A stretch of DNA of 64,000 bases from Paenibacillus caseinilyticus (GTDB lineage Bacteria > Bacillota > Bacilli > Paenibacillales > NBRC-103111), in the NCBI RefSeq assembly GCF_027533645.1, contig NZ_JAQAGY010000009.1:124001-188000 (forward strand), given 5' to 3'. Under the pieces are notes generated by a model. That model made no database searches, was not told the origin of the DNA, and saw only the letters and a list, made by a program, of their open reading frames with translations. This document shows positions 51,591 through 59,870 of the stretch, in pieces. Made by a program: the position numbers and the translations under genes. Each line of letters begins with the position of its first letter. Position 1 is the first letter of the stretch.

Positions 51591-51818
51591 CACAAAGCCG
51601 GGACCTCCGGCAAAACGCACGTCACGATCAAGTTCGCCGCCCGGGAAGGCCGCAAAGTGGCCCAGGTCGCCGGCCTGCGTGTCGTCAGGCGCTCCTTAGC
51701 CGGTGCAGCATAGCACGTAGCGCGGACGCCGATGCTGCCCGGGGCTCCAGGCACCGGGCACCGGTCGCCGGGCTCCCACCGACAAAAACTTCGGCGTCAC
51801 ATCTGTCCAGTCTAGAAA
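51591..51818. other. Junction between backbone and AT-rich array
   Basis: GC-rich sequence with no well-supported gene. Composition drops from about 51800 onwards, marking the left edge of the cassette-like region. Confidence 0.5.
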
Positions 51819-51823
51819 ATGAA

Positions 51824-51904
51824 ACAGCGGCGTCCCAAAACTTGAAAAATAAAGTCTTGGACTACCGCTGTCTTTGTTTACCTAACGTTCCCAGATAACG
51901 TAAT
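51824..51904 (-). repeat. attC-like site C (left end of the array)
   Basis: 29-bp motif at 51876-51904 (minus-strand core CTGGGAACGTTAG), 14 bp beyond the stop of the gene at 51919. Next to it a hairpin ACAGCGG/CCGCTGT (51824-51830, 51865-51871) followed by TTCATTTTC may also terminate array transcription. Its GTTAGGT fits the GTTRRRY box of integron recombination sites. Confidence 0.7.
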
Positions 51905-51918
51905 GCCACTTCCAGCGT

Positions 51919-52212
51919 TTAGACGATTATTAGGTAACAAATTATTGCACAAGCAGCATTAGGAAAACCAATAAGCAGTAAGGAATTAATCCTTGAAAAC
52001 CGACCGTCTCTGCTCTCGGTTGATTCCTCGGATAAATTTCTCCCTAAACGATCACCACTAACGAATGCACCAGAAACAATAGCACTGAGGAATATCGTCA
52101 CTACTCCGATAAATCCCGTTATTTTATATGTGAGCGACCAATCTTGCAATACGAGAGAAACGACAAGCGCCAACAAGACAATCATGATACCTACGGATAG
52201 GAATTTCAGCAA
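51919..52212 (-). CDS. Small membrane protein (DUF5316-like)
   Basis: 97 aa. Three hydrophobic segments (about residues 2-20, 28-50, 75-95) with GAFVSGDRLGRNLSEES between the second and third. Resembles the DUF5316 family of Bacillales, tentatively. Start is TTG at 52212 behind AAGGAGGGGG; the open frame upstream (to 52341) runs through the attC-like palindrome. Last cassette of the array. Confidence 0.7.
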   Translation of the reverse strand: MLKFLSVGIMIVLLALVVSLVLQDWSLTYKITGFIGVVTIFLSAIVSGAFVSGDRLGRNLSEESTESRDGRFSRINSLLLIGFPNAACAIICYLIIV

Positions 52213-52283
52213 TGGAACCCCCTCCTTAATAAAGCAGCTTCTCCTTCCAAGTTTAACATATTTATCCACTATGCTGCCCGTTA

Positions 52284-52356
52284 CTTCAATGAAAAAATAG
52301 AGCAGCTGCCGCGGTGGCAAAACTGCTCCTGGATCATTCAACTATCGTTCTTCGTC
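52284..52356 (-). repeat. attC-like site B, interrupted by the IS110-family element
   Basis: Imperfect palindrome: TTCAATGA...TCATTCAA outer part, GAGCAG (52300-52305)/CTGCTC (52323-52328), GCC/GGC inner part. Its right arm matches site K as far as GTTCTTCGTC (to 52356) and then diverges abruptly. The missing outer box (AGCTTAAT) is found at about 54121-54128, ~10 bp before the stop of the DUF7660-like gene. Confidence 0.65.
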
Positions 52357-52363
52357 CCTCAGT

Positions 52364-52735
52364 ATTAAGGATTTATCTCACGTATGCTCACTCATTCGCA
52401 GGATTTCATCACCTTGGAATTCTGGATTAAGTCAGGAATTAAACCACAGACGTCCATAAGATCGGTTTTTGGTATGCGGGAATAGAAGAAACGCTCAGAA
52501 ACATTTCCCCAGGTCTACTCTACTGCACGCATACTCCACAATTCCTTGGAGACTAACCATCCCAAGGCTCTACGGGTCTGTGCCCTTACATTCCTTCGTT
52601 ACACCTGTCCAAGGTGTGGAGACCGATAGCGTTTAGTGAATGGGTCTGTGCCCTTTTTGGGAACGAACTCGGTCCTCCGTGCTTTCTTTGTTCGAAATCC
52701 TGCGAATGAGTCAATCCACGTTTGAGCTTACATTC
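52364..52735 (-). other. Long 3' non-coding region of the IS; candidate guide (bridge/seek) RNA
   Basis: IS110/IS1111 elements encode a structured guide RNA in a non-coding end. This stretch has two copies of GGGTCTGTGCCCTT (52574-52587, 52642-52655) and several small dyads, but no ORF. RNA identity is an inference. Confidence 0.35.
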
Positions 52736-54021
52736 TTACGCTGCTTGAACCGAAGGGTACACTGTTTTTTCAGGAGTGAAGGACTCTCCACTGTGTACCA
52801 TTCCAATTAATATCCGCGCCAGTTTCCCCAGCAGTTTAAGTATCGACTTCTGTTTGCTCATATGCTTCACTTTGAGATTATTCTCATGTAACTGCCGGAA
52901 GATTGGATTGACTCCTGTCAGGGTTAGGGTAGCAAGATACATGTACTTTCGGAGAACGGCACTCCCTCGCTTGGAGAGTATAACCTCCCCTTTACGTTTC
53001 CCAGACATGCTTTCGGCCAGATTTAAACCAGCTTTTCGCAGCAGCTGACGCCCATGAACATACTGCGCTAAATCGCCTGCTCCAGAGAGAATGGCTGCTA
53101 TATAAATTGTCCCCAGACCTTTAACTGAGCGCATTTGGCCAGCTATGGGGATGTCTTCGAGCAGCAATGCGACGTCCCTTTCAATCTGCTCTAAATGACT
53201 TTCGATTCGTTCATACTCTTCAATTAACCGTTGTAGATCCTGCTTCGCCTCGTGAAGCGACGTAACATCCCCAACGCTCCGATTCGCTTTAGAGAGCAGT
53301 TCCGCGGCTTTCTGAATACCTGAGCAGCCGCCGGCTCGCTGCATGTGTTTTCTCCAACCTGTAATAATCTCTGCAGTGGAAAGGCCTCTCAGATCAAGTG
53401 GAGATGGGAACTCCTTCAGTGTCGCCAAAGATCTTACGCCCGTCCACTTATTGAATACGGAAGCATATTCGGGGAAGCGGATATCCAGCCAGCGAATAAT
53501 ACGATTTTGCAGTCGTACGCTATTGGTAACCCAAAATTCCCGGTCACTCATCATGACTTTCAGCCGCTGAAAGCTTTCGGCCTGCCGACTGTACTCGTAG
53601 TAATAGCCACGGCTAACGACATCTGCAATAACCAATGCATCCTTTGGATCGCTTTTGGATTGACAGTTATCCCGGTTTTCCTTGTTCCTTTTGGTTGTTG
53701 CCGGGTTTACCAACACACATGGATCCCTAGTTCAACCAGCCAATTGGCCAAGTTATACCAGTAATGTCCTGTCGGCTCCATGCCGACAATGAAGCTCTTT
53801 AAGCGGTGTTTTTGCTGCAGTGACTCGATCCAGCACTTCAGTTTTTCAAACCCTTCTGCAGTGTTCTTGAAGGCAAGATGACGATTGGAAAGGACGATTC
53901 CCCGGAAGTTGGTGGCTTGTGCGACATGAGTTTCCTTGGCCATATCAATTCCTACAACGAAGTGAGAGGTAGTGATTCGTTCAATCCGTTGATTTTGTGC
54001 GTCAGATTGCTTAAACTTCAT
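52736..54021 (-). pseudogene. IS110-family transposase, frameshifted
   Basis: The N-terminal part (53707-54021) has the DEDD RuvC-like start VVGIDMAKETHVA and FIVGMEPTGHYWYNLANWL. The C-terminal part (52736-53716) has VNPATTKRNKENRD, SKSDPKDALVIAD and the Tnp20 region MRSVKGLGTIYIAAILSGAG, LRKAGLNLAESMSGKRKGE. The frames join with one missing base in a GTGTGT run near 53710, so the enzyme is probably inactive unless frameshifting occurs. ~430 aa in total, usual for the family. AAGGAGG lies upstream of the ATG beside a hairpin. Confidence 0.85.
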
Positions 54022-54024
54022 AGT

Positions 54025-54084
54025 AAGGAGCGCCTCCTTGATGGTGTTTTGGACAAACCCATCATACCGAGGCGCTCCTTTTTT
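54025..54084. terminator. Hairpin at the IS 5' end
   Basis: AAGGAGCGCC (54025-54034) pairs with GGCGCTCCTT (54071-54080), followed by TTTTTT on plus. On the minus strand it partly covers the transposase RBS, a common shield against read-through translation. Confidence 0.6.
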
Positions 54085-54137
54085 GACAAAGCCGAATTTC
54101 TTAGGCTATACAGGAATGTTTAGCTTAATGATAAAGT

Positions 54138-54356
54138 TTACTCGTATGCCTTTCCTGCCAATAACGAGGTTGCAAAGGTGCTCCAGGTTGGCGTATCAGA
54201 AACCAAATTTGAATCATTTAACCAAGCCTCTATTGCTTCCAAAAAACTCTCCAGTGTTTGGTTCTCCCAGGTCGCAGTATTCTCAGTTAAATCATGTCTC
54301 AATGCATGAAGAAATGTTACCAAGTCTTCCTTTGTAGATACGTCTTTTGGGTTCAA
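54138..54356 (-). CDS. DUF7660-like small protein
   Basis: 72 aa, acidic: TKEDLVTFLHALRHDL, ENQTLESFLEAIEAWLNDS and a WSTFATSLLAGKAYE end match the DUF7660 pattern as I know it. Start TTG 54356 with GAGGAGGG 9 bp upstream. Such proteins often occur singly near toxin-immunity loci. Its 3' attC-like site is split by the IS element. Confidence 0.75.
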   Translation of the reverse strand: MNPKDVSTKEDLVTFLHALRHDLTENTATWENQTLESFLEAIEAWLNDSNLVSDTPTWSTFATSLLAGKAYE

Positions 54357-54382
54357 CCTTTACGGCCCTCCTCAACATTAAG

Positions 54383-54411
54383 ATTCAACTAACGTTCCCA
54401 GATAGTTGAAC
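54383..54411 (-). repeat. attC-like motif D
   Basis: 29-bp motif, 15 bp past the stop of the gene at 54427. TTCAACTA/TAGTTGAA arms form an 8-bp hairpin around ACGTTCCCAGA. The outer GTTCAAC matches RYYYAAC on the gene strand. Confidence 0.75.
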
Positions 54412-54426
54412 GTCAATAATGAATTT

Positions 54427-54756
54427 CTATCCAATGAAAACCACAGTATTTTCTCGTCGAAATGCGGTTGGTAATTTAGTGATTAACAAATCGATACGGT
54501 CGAGGATATGTGACTGCTTCGCTTCTAATAAATTGTGAAGTGACCACTCTCGTATCTGCAGTAGCTCGCAAATGACTTTATCCAAATCTTCTTTCCTAAC
54601 TTCTATTCCCCACGAAAAATGCTCTACCCACTCTAATTGCATTGCTGTTATCGCAGGAGCCCAACATTCATAAAAAAATGATTCAGATGCCACAGGTATT
54701 GAGAATTGCCTTTCGAATTCATCAGTCGGTTCTGAGATAAGAGCTAATATTGACAT
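54427..54756 (-). CDS. Hypothetical cassette protein
   Basis: 109 aa, no signal or membrane segment: SEPTDEFERQFSIPVASESF, EWVEHFSWGIEVRKEDLDKV, LLITKLPTAFRRENT. AGGAG lies ~11 bp before the ATG. Size and aromatic/acidic make-up are like polymorphic-toxin immunity proteins, but no family is recognised. Confidence 0.65.
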   Translation of the reverse strand: MSILALISEPTDEFERQFSIPVASESFFYECWAPAITAMQLEWVEHFSWGIEVRKEDLDKVICELLQIREWSLHNLLEAKQSHILDRIDLLITKLPTAFRRENTVVFIG

Positions 54757-54779
54757 AATCGGAATTCACTCCTAACCTA

Positions 54780-54870
54780 ATTGAACGACAATCCCAAGTT
54801 GAAGAAATAGAGCAACTGCCGTGGCAAACGGCTCCTGGATCGTTTAACTAACGTCTCCGATTTGTTCAAT
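54780..54870 (-). repeat. attC-like site A (both arms visible)
   Basis: Best-folded site, 91 bp. Left arm ATTGAACGACAATCCCAAGT ending TTGAA; right arm 54842-54870, on the gene strand ATTGAACAAATCGGAGAC... ending AGTTAAAC. Each arm has an outer ATTGAAC box and inner AGTTRAA box with different spacers (10 vs 14 bp), the asymmetric two-simple-site design of attC. AGAGCA.../...GGCTCC and CCGtggcaaaCGG form the inner stem. 8 bp past the stop at 54879. Confidence 0.75.
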
Positions 54871-54878
54871 AATCAATA

Positions 54879-55226
54879 CTATTTTCGCGCTACATTTGCT
54901 TTTGTCTGAGCAGGATAAGATTGGTTTATCAATGCCACCCCATCAGGGAAACTTATGCTTACTTCGTCACCAATCATAACAGAATCGAAATCATACTTGT
55001 CTACTTGAACCCAAATAGCATCTGGGAGAGCATTTTCTAGTATCTCATTAAGCGGCTCATTGGGGTTATCTACCTTGATTCGAACAACAAGGATTCGTCC
55101 ATCCTCCTTGGCAACAGCAAATCCATCCTTATAGTCCCATAGCTCATCTGATGTTACGTTGTATTTTGTTGAACATCCTATAGTCAAAACCGGAACAACA
55201 AGGAGTATTAAAATCAATATTTTCAA
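54879..55226 (-). CDS. DUF3221-like lipoprotein
   Basis: 115 aa. Signal MKILILILLVVPVLTIGC with lipobox (Cys 18). The body has DGFAVAKEDGRILVVRI, AIWVQVDKYDF, IGDEVSISFPDGVALINQSYPAQT, the pattern of DUF3221 exported proteins. Start is TTG 55226 with GGAGGA 6 bp upstream. Anchored outside the membrane; function unknown. Confidence 0.78.
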   Translation of the reverse strand: MKILILILLVVPVLTIGCSTKYNVTSDELWDYKDGFAVAKEDGRILVVRIKVDNPNEPLNEILENALPDAIWVQVDKYDFDSVMIGDEVSISFPDGVALINQSYPAQTKANVARK

Positions 55227-55292
55227 AGCAGTTCCTCCTAGGAAATCTAATGAACCAGCTAGGGAGCAGCTGCTGCGGCGTCTGCGCCCTGT

Positions 55293-55321
55293 TATACGCT
55301 ATTGTCTCCAGTTAGCTTAAT
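55293..55321 (-). repeat. attC-like motif I
   Basis: 29-bp motif overlapping the stop codon of the gene at 55317. The adjacent palindrome AGGG-GCAG.../CTGC-CCCT (about 55261-55290) forms the stem. Confidence 0.7.
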
Positions 55322-55757
55322 CTTCAATTTCACTTACAATGGGCTCTGACACTGACACAATGTCTACTATGTGGTCTAAGCAACAAATCCCATAATGTTT
55401 AAACGGACCAGGGAAGTCTTCCGTTGCAAATGTGCTCACTCCTATAAAGTCGAGATATCTTGACTTTCTGTAGATTCTAAATACTTTACCTTCGAATTCC
55501 TCATATTCATCCCATGAAGTATAGGATTCATTCCTGACCGAGTAAGCGATATAACGCTCAAATTCAATTTGTATAAGAGGTTCATTCTCATCAACATTAA
55601 TCGGATAAGCGTCTAAACTTGTCTTCCCAATCATTACTTGTTCTGGAGTATCTCCAGAAATACTTTTACTGAAAATAACCCTTAGGGAATTAAGTTTGGG
55701 TTCTGTGAGCCCTATAAAGAATACATCTTTTAGTTCCATTAAATCTTGAAATATCAT
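55317..55757 (-). CDS. Hypothetical cassette protein
   Basis: 146 aa, soluble, acidic. Segments include LKDVFFIGLTEPKLNSLRVI, YIAYSVRNESYTSWDEYEEF and DFIGVSTFATEDFPGPFKHY, then a CC pair. AGAGGTGA precedes the ATG. Immunity-like in size and character; no family recognised. Confidence 0.7.
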   Translation of the reverse strand: MIFQDLMELKDVFFIGLTEPKLNSLRVIFSKSISGDTPEQVMIGKTSLDAYPINVDENEPLIQIEFERYIAYSVRNESYTSWDEYEEFEGKVFRIYRKSRYLDFIGVSTFATEDFPGPFKHYGICCLDHIVDIVSVSEPIVSEIED

Positions 55758-55832
55758 GGAAATTCACCTCTTTACGCTTTGGACGGTCAACTCGTACTGA
55801 CCTTACTCACACACTTTAATTTTAACACATAT

Positions 55833-55858
55833 TGGAACTAATCTGCCCTTTAGTTGGA
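55833..55858 (-). repeat. Degenerate attC-like motif J
   Basis: GGAACTAAT...TTTAGTTGGAG keeps the AACTA/TAGTT dyad and spacing of the other motifs, ~55 bp past the recombinase stop. Worn and uncertain. Confidence 0.35.
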
Positions 55859-55912
55859 GTGACTACATTAATAAGACAGCCTCACCGTCACTCTCTATAG
55901 TATGAGTTGATG

Positions 55913-56718
55913 TTAAAAGAACCGTCGATAAAGTTCACGACGCCGTTCGCCGCGCAGCTGAGCGTAAATTTGAGTGGTTGATGCTTTCTCATGTCCCAAC
56001 ATACCTTGAATGAAATCTAAAGGTGCACCATTATCAAGCATTTGGCACGCATAGGTATGACGAAAGCGATGCGGATATACATTCGCTTCAAGCTCCCCCC
56101 GGTCCGCAAGCCGTTTTAATGCCCATCTGATTGTAGGTATAGTCATTCGTCGTGTAGGATTTGTATCTGTTACGAACAGAGCCTTACACGAGTCCACGCG
56201 GCTGGCCAAATACTTCTTAAGCCATACCTTACACTCCGTTGCGAAGTAAACCTCCCTCTGTTTTGCACCTTTGCCATGAACAATGGCAGAGCAGTTCTCC
56301 CAATTCAGGTCCGCGATGTTTACCCTTTCGACCTCTCCAACTCGGCAGCCCGTACTATAGAGGAATTCCAGCAGAGCTCGTTCTCGAAGGGATTGGCAGG
56401 AATTTTTTGGTATTCGCTTCTCCAGTTTCGGTTCTCTTAATTTTATTGCAGGATTAGAAGCTAGGTATGCCTCTTCATAAGCAAACCGAAACAAGGAGCG
56501 AATAAATCGGATCCGGCGCCGCTGTTGGGCTTCAACCGATCTGATTGTTTTGCAAGGTATTCTTTAAGCTGTTGTAATGTAATTTCCGAAATATCAAGAT
56601 CTCCAAGTTCACTAGCCAGCATCCTTTGCTGTAGGGAGTATGCTTTTAATGTGCTTGAACTAAATCCCTGGATACGCTTGTCGGCTTCATACAGTCTCCA
56701 CAATTCACTTAAGTTCAT
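55913..56718 (-). pseudogene. Tyrosine recombinase (XerC/D-like integrase), frameshifted
   Basis: The N-terminal SAM-like core-binding domain (MNLSELWRLYEADKRIQGFS, ITLQQLKEYLAKQSDR) and catalytic domain lie in different frames, with the shift near 56530. The catalytic set is present: R in STGCRVGEVE, K in HGKGAKQRE, HRFRH, LGHEKAS, Y in TQIYAQL. The usual ~15-20 residues between the domains (before SLRERALLEFLYS) are missing. Probably inactive. It resembles Xer/phage-type recombinases; the extra helix of integron integrases is not evident, and it is oriented with the array, not divergent. GGGAGG precedes ATG 56718. Confidence 0.75.
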
Positions 56719-56784
56719 GAAAAAACCTCCCATTAGGCCTATTAAATCTAGGGTTGCTCCAATGAGAGGTTTTAATCGGTTTGC

Positions 56785-56813
56785 ATTTAACTAGCGTCTC
56801 CAGATAGTTGAAT
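56785..56813 (-). repeat. attC-like motif E
   Basis: 29-bp motif 4 bp past the stop at 56818. Outer box ATTCAAC (RYYYAAC) on the gene strand and GTTAAAT (GTTRRRY) at its inner end. A weaker AACCTCTCAT/ATGGGAGGTT palindrome lies toward the recombinase gene. Confidence 0.75.
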
Positions 56814-56817
56814 AGAG

Positions 56818-57180
56818 TCAGTCTTCAATGTCAATCGTTAAGCAGGTGATTAAACAATCCATCATCGGGATTACCATGGAACACTTGTAAAGTTCAACTC
56901 CATTAATTTCGATATCCTGAATTGAAATGTCATGAAAGAAGAAATCCAGATCACCTGGCTTCTTTGGAACCCTTCCTTTCATCCCATCAAGCCAGGTGTT
57001 AAATTGGGCTGAAAAACAGTCTTGGAAAACTACGGTTACGTCATTGTCAAGACTATTTGGGTCACCATACGTCATACGTACTATATGAGATGCATGGTCA
57101 TAAACCAACATTTTTAACTTTGCATCTATATATTGGGTATTAAGCAGTTGATTCATAATAGCGTTGCTATCTGCTCTCAT
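56818..57180 (-). CDS. Hypothetical cassette protein
   Basis: 120 aa, soluble: MRADSNAIMNQLLNTQYIDA, VTVVFQDCFSAQFNTWLDGM, a DLDFFFHDISIQDIEING core and a hydrophobic ITCLTIDIED end. GGAGGA 6-7 bp before ATG 57180 fixes the start. No family recognised; immunity-like. Confidence 0.7.
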   Translation of the reverse strand: MRADSNAIMNQLLNTQYIDAKLKMLVYDHASHIVRMTYGDPNSLDNDVTVVFQDCFSAQFNTWLDGMKGRVPKKPGDLDFFFHDISIQDIEINGVELYKCSMVIPMMDCLITCLTIDIED

Positions 57181-57272
57181 GAAGCGGTCCTCCTTCAGCA
57201 AATACTGCTTTGCCTAGATAGTAAAGTTCAATAACTCGGGAGCATTTCCTACCGAGATCTGCCTCCAGGGTT

Positions 57273-57301
57273 CTTGCGCTATTGTTCTCAGATAACGTAA
57301 T
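57273..57301 (-). repeat. attC-like motif F
   Basis: 29-bp motif (core CTGAGAACAATAGCG), 38 bp past the stop at 57340, with CTCGG/CCGAG arms in the neighbouring palindrome. Confidence 0.65.
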
Positions 57302-57339
57302 CGACTAATACACCATGAAGGGCTAAAGGGCATGCCGGG

Positions 57340-57954
57340 TCATCTTTTTTCTATCGGTTGGCGTTCATTTTTTAATCGCAACCCGCTCAATAAACCGACG
57401 AATTGCTTTTTGGACGCTGCCTCTTTATCATGCTTTGAAAATTCCAGTACGTTAATAATTTTGTCTTGTATCGGGATGACGGCGAAATAGACGTCATGTG
57501 TGCCGGTCAGACCGGAGGCGGCTGTACCGTTGTCAGCGTCTAGCGTATATAGCTTACCGCTTCCGATGGGAGTATCGATTAATTCTTCATTTATAATTTC
57601 GCTATGGTTGGGCTTATAAAATTTGAAGTCAAAATCCTCAGCATACGGGTACGTGATAATACTACCGAGATTCATTCCGTTCTCGTCAGTGAGGGATGCG
57701 TAAAAGCGGTCTCCGGTACTCAGGTTCCATCCCTTCGGCAGGGTCAATTCCAGATTGGAGACGTCGTATTCAGAGTTCGTATTGACAGTGGTTTCACGAG
57801 GCTGCTCAATGCCGGCGTTGGCAGTTTGGTTAACAGAAACGGATAAAGTGACTGGGTTATTCTGTGCGGCGGGAGCCCTTTGGTTACCGGAACAACCGCC
57901 AAGAACCAGCAGCGAAACAAACAGTAGCACTTGTATTTTCATGGATCGTGCCAT
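57340..57954 (-). CDS. Cassette-borne lipoprotein
   Basis: 204 aa. Signal MARSMKIQVLLFVSLLVLGGC (lipobox Cys 21), a Thr/Asn-rich linker, then LTLPKGWNLSTGDRFYASL, LGSIITYPYAEDF, GSGKLYTLDAD, KQFVGLLSGLRLKN. Two-strand repeats suggest an extracellular beta domain. GGAGACGATGA precedes the ATG. Function unknown. Confidence 0.72.
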   Translation of the reverse strand: MARSMKIQVLLFVSLLVLGGCSGNQRAPAAQNNPVTLSVSVNQTANAGIEQPRETTVNTNSEYDVSNLELTLPKGWNLSTGDRFYASLTDENGMNLGSIITYPYAEDFDFKFYKPNHSEIINEELIDTPIGSGKLYTLDADNGTAASGLTGTHDVYFAVIPIQDKIINVLEFSKHDKEAASKKQFVGLLSGLRLKNERQPIEKR

Positions 57955-58014
57955 TCATCGTCTCCTATTTGTTTTTGACCTCAAAACTGCATGCACCCTC
58001 GTAGCCATCTGCTC

Positions 58015-58043
58015 ATTTCGCTATCGTTCCCAGTTAGGTTAAT
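58015..58043 (-). repeat. attC-like motif G
   Basis: 29-bp motif (core CTGGGAACGATAGCG), 15 bp past the stop at 58059. Confidence 0.7.
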
Positions 58044-58058
58044 GACCAATGACTGAAC

Positions 58059-58655
58059 CTATACGTCAATTCTTTTAAGCTCAAAAATAGTTGCCTCTGA
58101 TAACAAGATAAGCCTATCGTTATTAACAACAAAAAAACTCACACTTACAGGTATTCTCATTTTTGTAGAAGGGTCACTTATATCTATTGCTTTTACTACA
58201 TCATTTATATTTAAGTCTGGAATATGTGTTTTATATAATCTATAAAAAGCGTCAGAGTTATTGCATGTCGCTGTAATCTCATATAATGGATTTTTTTGTT
58301 CATATTGATACTTACTATAGTTTTTAAGTCCTTTTGATGAGAAAAGGTCTTTTTTGATTATAATTTCATCTCCAATATATTTTTGCCCTGTTGGATATTC
58401 AGAAGCATCATTATATGAATTTGCAAATCCTAAAAGCTTCTCAACTTTCCAAGTTCCATAGAAATGTTTTCCAGTTTCACTATCCAAACTTATAAGATCT
58501 ACAGTACAATATTCGGATTCTTTTGGAATAATAGACTCTTCCGTTTCAGGTTTAGGCCCACTAGAAGTATTTGGATTTGACGTCGTATCAACATTTCCAC
58601 AAGCTGATGCTAGCATCAACATTATCATAATACAAGCCAATATTATTTTTTTCAT
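58059..58655 (-). CDS. Cassette-borne AT-rich lipoprotein
   Basis: 198 aa. Signal MKKIILACIMIMLMLASAC (lipobox Cys 19), an Asn/Thr/Ser/Pro linker, then YCTVDLISLDSETGKHFYGT, YEITATCNNSDAFYRLY and PVSVSFFVVNNDRLILLS. Base composition is far more AT-rich than the chromosome, a mark of foreign origin. GTAGGAGTGTGAGAT precedes the ATG. No family recognised. Confidence 0.75.
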   Translation of the reverse strand: MKKIILACIMIMLMLASACGNVDTTSNPNTSSGPKPETEESIIPKESEYCTVDLISLDSETGKHFYGTWKVEKLLGFANSYNDASEYPTGQKYIGDEIIIKKDLFSSKGLKNYSKYQYEQKNPLYEITATCNNSDAFYRLYKTHIPDLNINDVVKAIDISDPSTKMRIPVSVSFFVVNNDRLILLSEATIFELKRIDV

Positions 58656-58727
58656 ATCTCACACTCCTACTTTAAAGTTACCATTCTCGAGACCTTACTC
58701 GGCCGCCGTGCGCAAAATTTAGCGCAG

Positions 58728-58798
58728 CGAAGGCAACCGGTCAATCCGGCCGGCTGCCTTCGTGTGTTCGTTCAATTAACGTTCCCCTATAGTTAAAC
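58728..58798 (-). repeat. attC-like site H
   Basis: 29-bp motif at 58770-58798, 81 bp past the stop at 58880. The neighbouring stem CGAAGGCA (58728-58735)/TGC CTTCG (58755-58762) is perfect. Outer box GTTTAAC fits RYYYAAC. Confidence 0.65.
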
Positions 58799-58879
58799 AA
58801 ACTCAAATCAAATGTGAATCACTCTTGAAATGAAGTGGTTTCTTGGATAGAACTTCTCTTATAAACGACCCATTATTAT

Positions 58880-59698
58880 TTAATTCTTATCAACAAAATG
58901 CCCTTCTCGAAATTCAAGAACCTGCATAGTGGTTTTGGAATCCCCTACTTGCTTGTTATCTTCTAAGGATGCGTCCATTTCAGTTTGCCAGTAGAAAAGT
59001 TCCCCGTCATCATCATTAAATTGATAACTCCCCATAGTAGCATGATATTTATCTTGGAATACAGAGCGTTCTTTAAGAGTACCTTTCCAAGCTTCAGTCC
59101 ATATCCCAGTATCACTCATATACATTAAATGGACTTCCCTAACATCAACCCCCGTACCACCTGTTCTAGTTACAATTTTGTACAATGGATTCATTCCCTC
59201 AGCACGAAAATTTTCAATACTTTCAATATTCCAAGATTCGACATGCCAAGGTTGCTCAAAGGATAATTTATATGACCCATCGGATTGATTATCAAATATG
59301 AAGAAATTTCCAAGATGCACTCCCCCATCAATTCGTGCAAGAACCTCTGGTTCGGAATCCCCATCTAAATTCATTTTTTCAAAGGATAAACCATCAAAAT
59401 AATAACCATTTTTTTCTTCGCCCTGCTTTCGTATCCAATCCACAACCGCATCTTTCCTAAGTTCTGTTTGAATGTTCACTGAATTGGTTTCTTTATCCCA
59501 GGTAACGTGACCACCCAGAGCTTCGGCTACCGAGCGTACTGGAGCAACAACTTTTCCATTTTCTAATTTCACTCCATCATTTAAGGATTTACCATTAATG
59601 AACAAGTCTATCGAATCACTAGCTAAAGCAGTACCAGTGAAAATTGCACATGCCCCCACAATTGAAAGTAACACCTTCAGACCTTTTCTTAACGTCAT
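58880..59698 (-). CDS. Secreted protein with copper-amine-oxidase N-terminal-type domain
   Basis: 272 aa. Signal peptide ~26 aa (ends GTALASD). Residues ~27-75 match the Cu_amine_oxidN1 stalk domain common on Bacillales cell surfaces (LFINGKSLNDGVKLENGK, VVAPVRSVAEALGGHVTWDK). The rest (DGDSEPEVLARIDGG, FIFDNQSDGSYKLSF) is calcium-loop-like. Start 59698 with AAGGAG ~9 bp upstream; the longer frame to 59758 lacks an RBS. First gene of the minus-strand cassette run. Confidence 0.78.
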   Translation of the reverse strand: MTLRKGLKVLLSIVGACAIFTGTALASDSIDLFINGKSLNDGVKLENGKVVAPVRSVAEALGGHVTWDKETNSVNIQTELRKDAVVDWIRKQGEEKNGYYFDGLSFEKMNLDGDSEPEVLARIDGGVHLGNFFIFDNQSDGSYKLSFEQPWHVESWNIESIENFRAEGMNPLYKIVTRTGGTGVDVREVHLMYMSDTGIWTEAWKGTLKERSVFQDKYHATMGSYQFNDDDGELFYWQTEMDASLEDNKQVGDSKTTMQVLEFREGHFVDKN

Positions 59699-59758
59699 TA
59701 CTTTATTCTCCTTATGAATGATTAAGTTATATAAAGTTAGACGCTTAGCGCTTATCAA

Positions 59759-59870
59759 AGGTTCTTAACTTCCCCAACGCTGTGATGGGGTCGAGAGGAA
59801 CGCGGCAACATCCATATCGTGTACCGTCGCATTCCAAAATCGAATTCGGGAGTAAGTCCAAAAAGTGTTT
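59759..59870. other. Possible right boundary of the cassette run
   Basis: Returns toward GC-rich composition. No gene recognised; the terminator at 59871 suggests a remnant 3' end of a plus-strand gene. Confidence 0.35.

Larger units (their letters stand above)
52357..54120 (-). mobile_element. IS110-family insertion sequence in an attC-like site
   Basis: Contains a frameshifted IS110-type transposase (52736-54021), ~380 bp of 3' non-coding sequence and ~100 bp of 5' non-coding sequence. Boundaries are inferred from the split attC-like site: left part ends at ~52356, right part resumes at ~54121. No terminal inverted repeats were identified, as usual for IS110 elements. IS1111-attC elements are known to target integron attC sites. 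Confidence 0.6.

Noticed and set aside
51330..51713. 127-codon frame overlapping exoA
   Set aside because: Mostly a shadow of exoA; the tail (GKTHVTIKFAAREGRKVAQV) reads plausibly but has no start or family match.
53700..53720. Programmed frameshift joining the two IS110 transposase frames
   Set aside because: IS110 elements do not normally use frameshifting, and no slippery heptamer is visible; a missing base in a GT run explains it better.
55913..56718. Calling the recombinase a true integron integrase (IntI)
   Set aside because: It lies inside the array in the same orientation and no IntI-specific insertion can be recognised; it looks Xer/phage-like.
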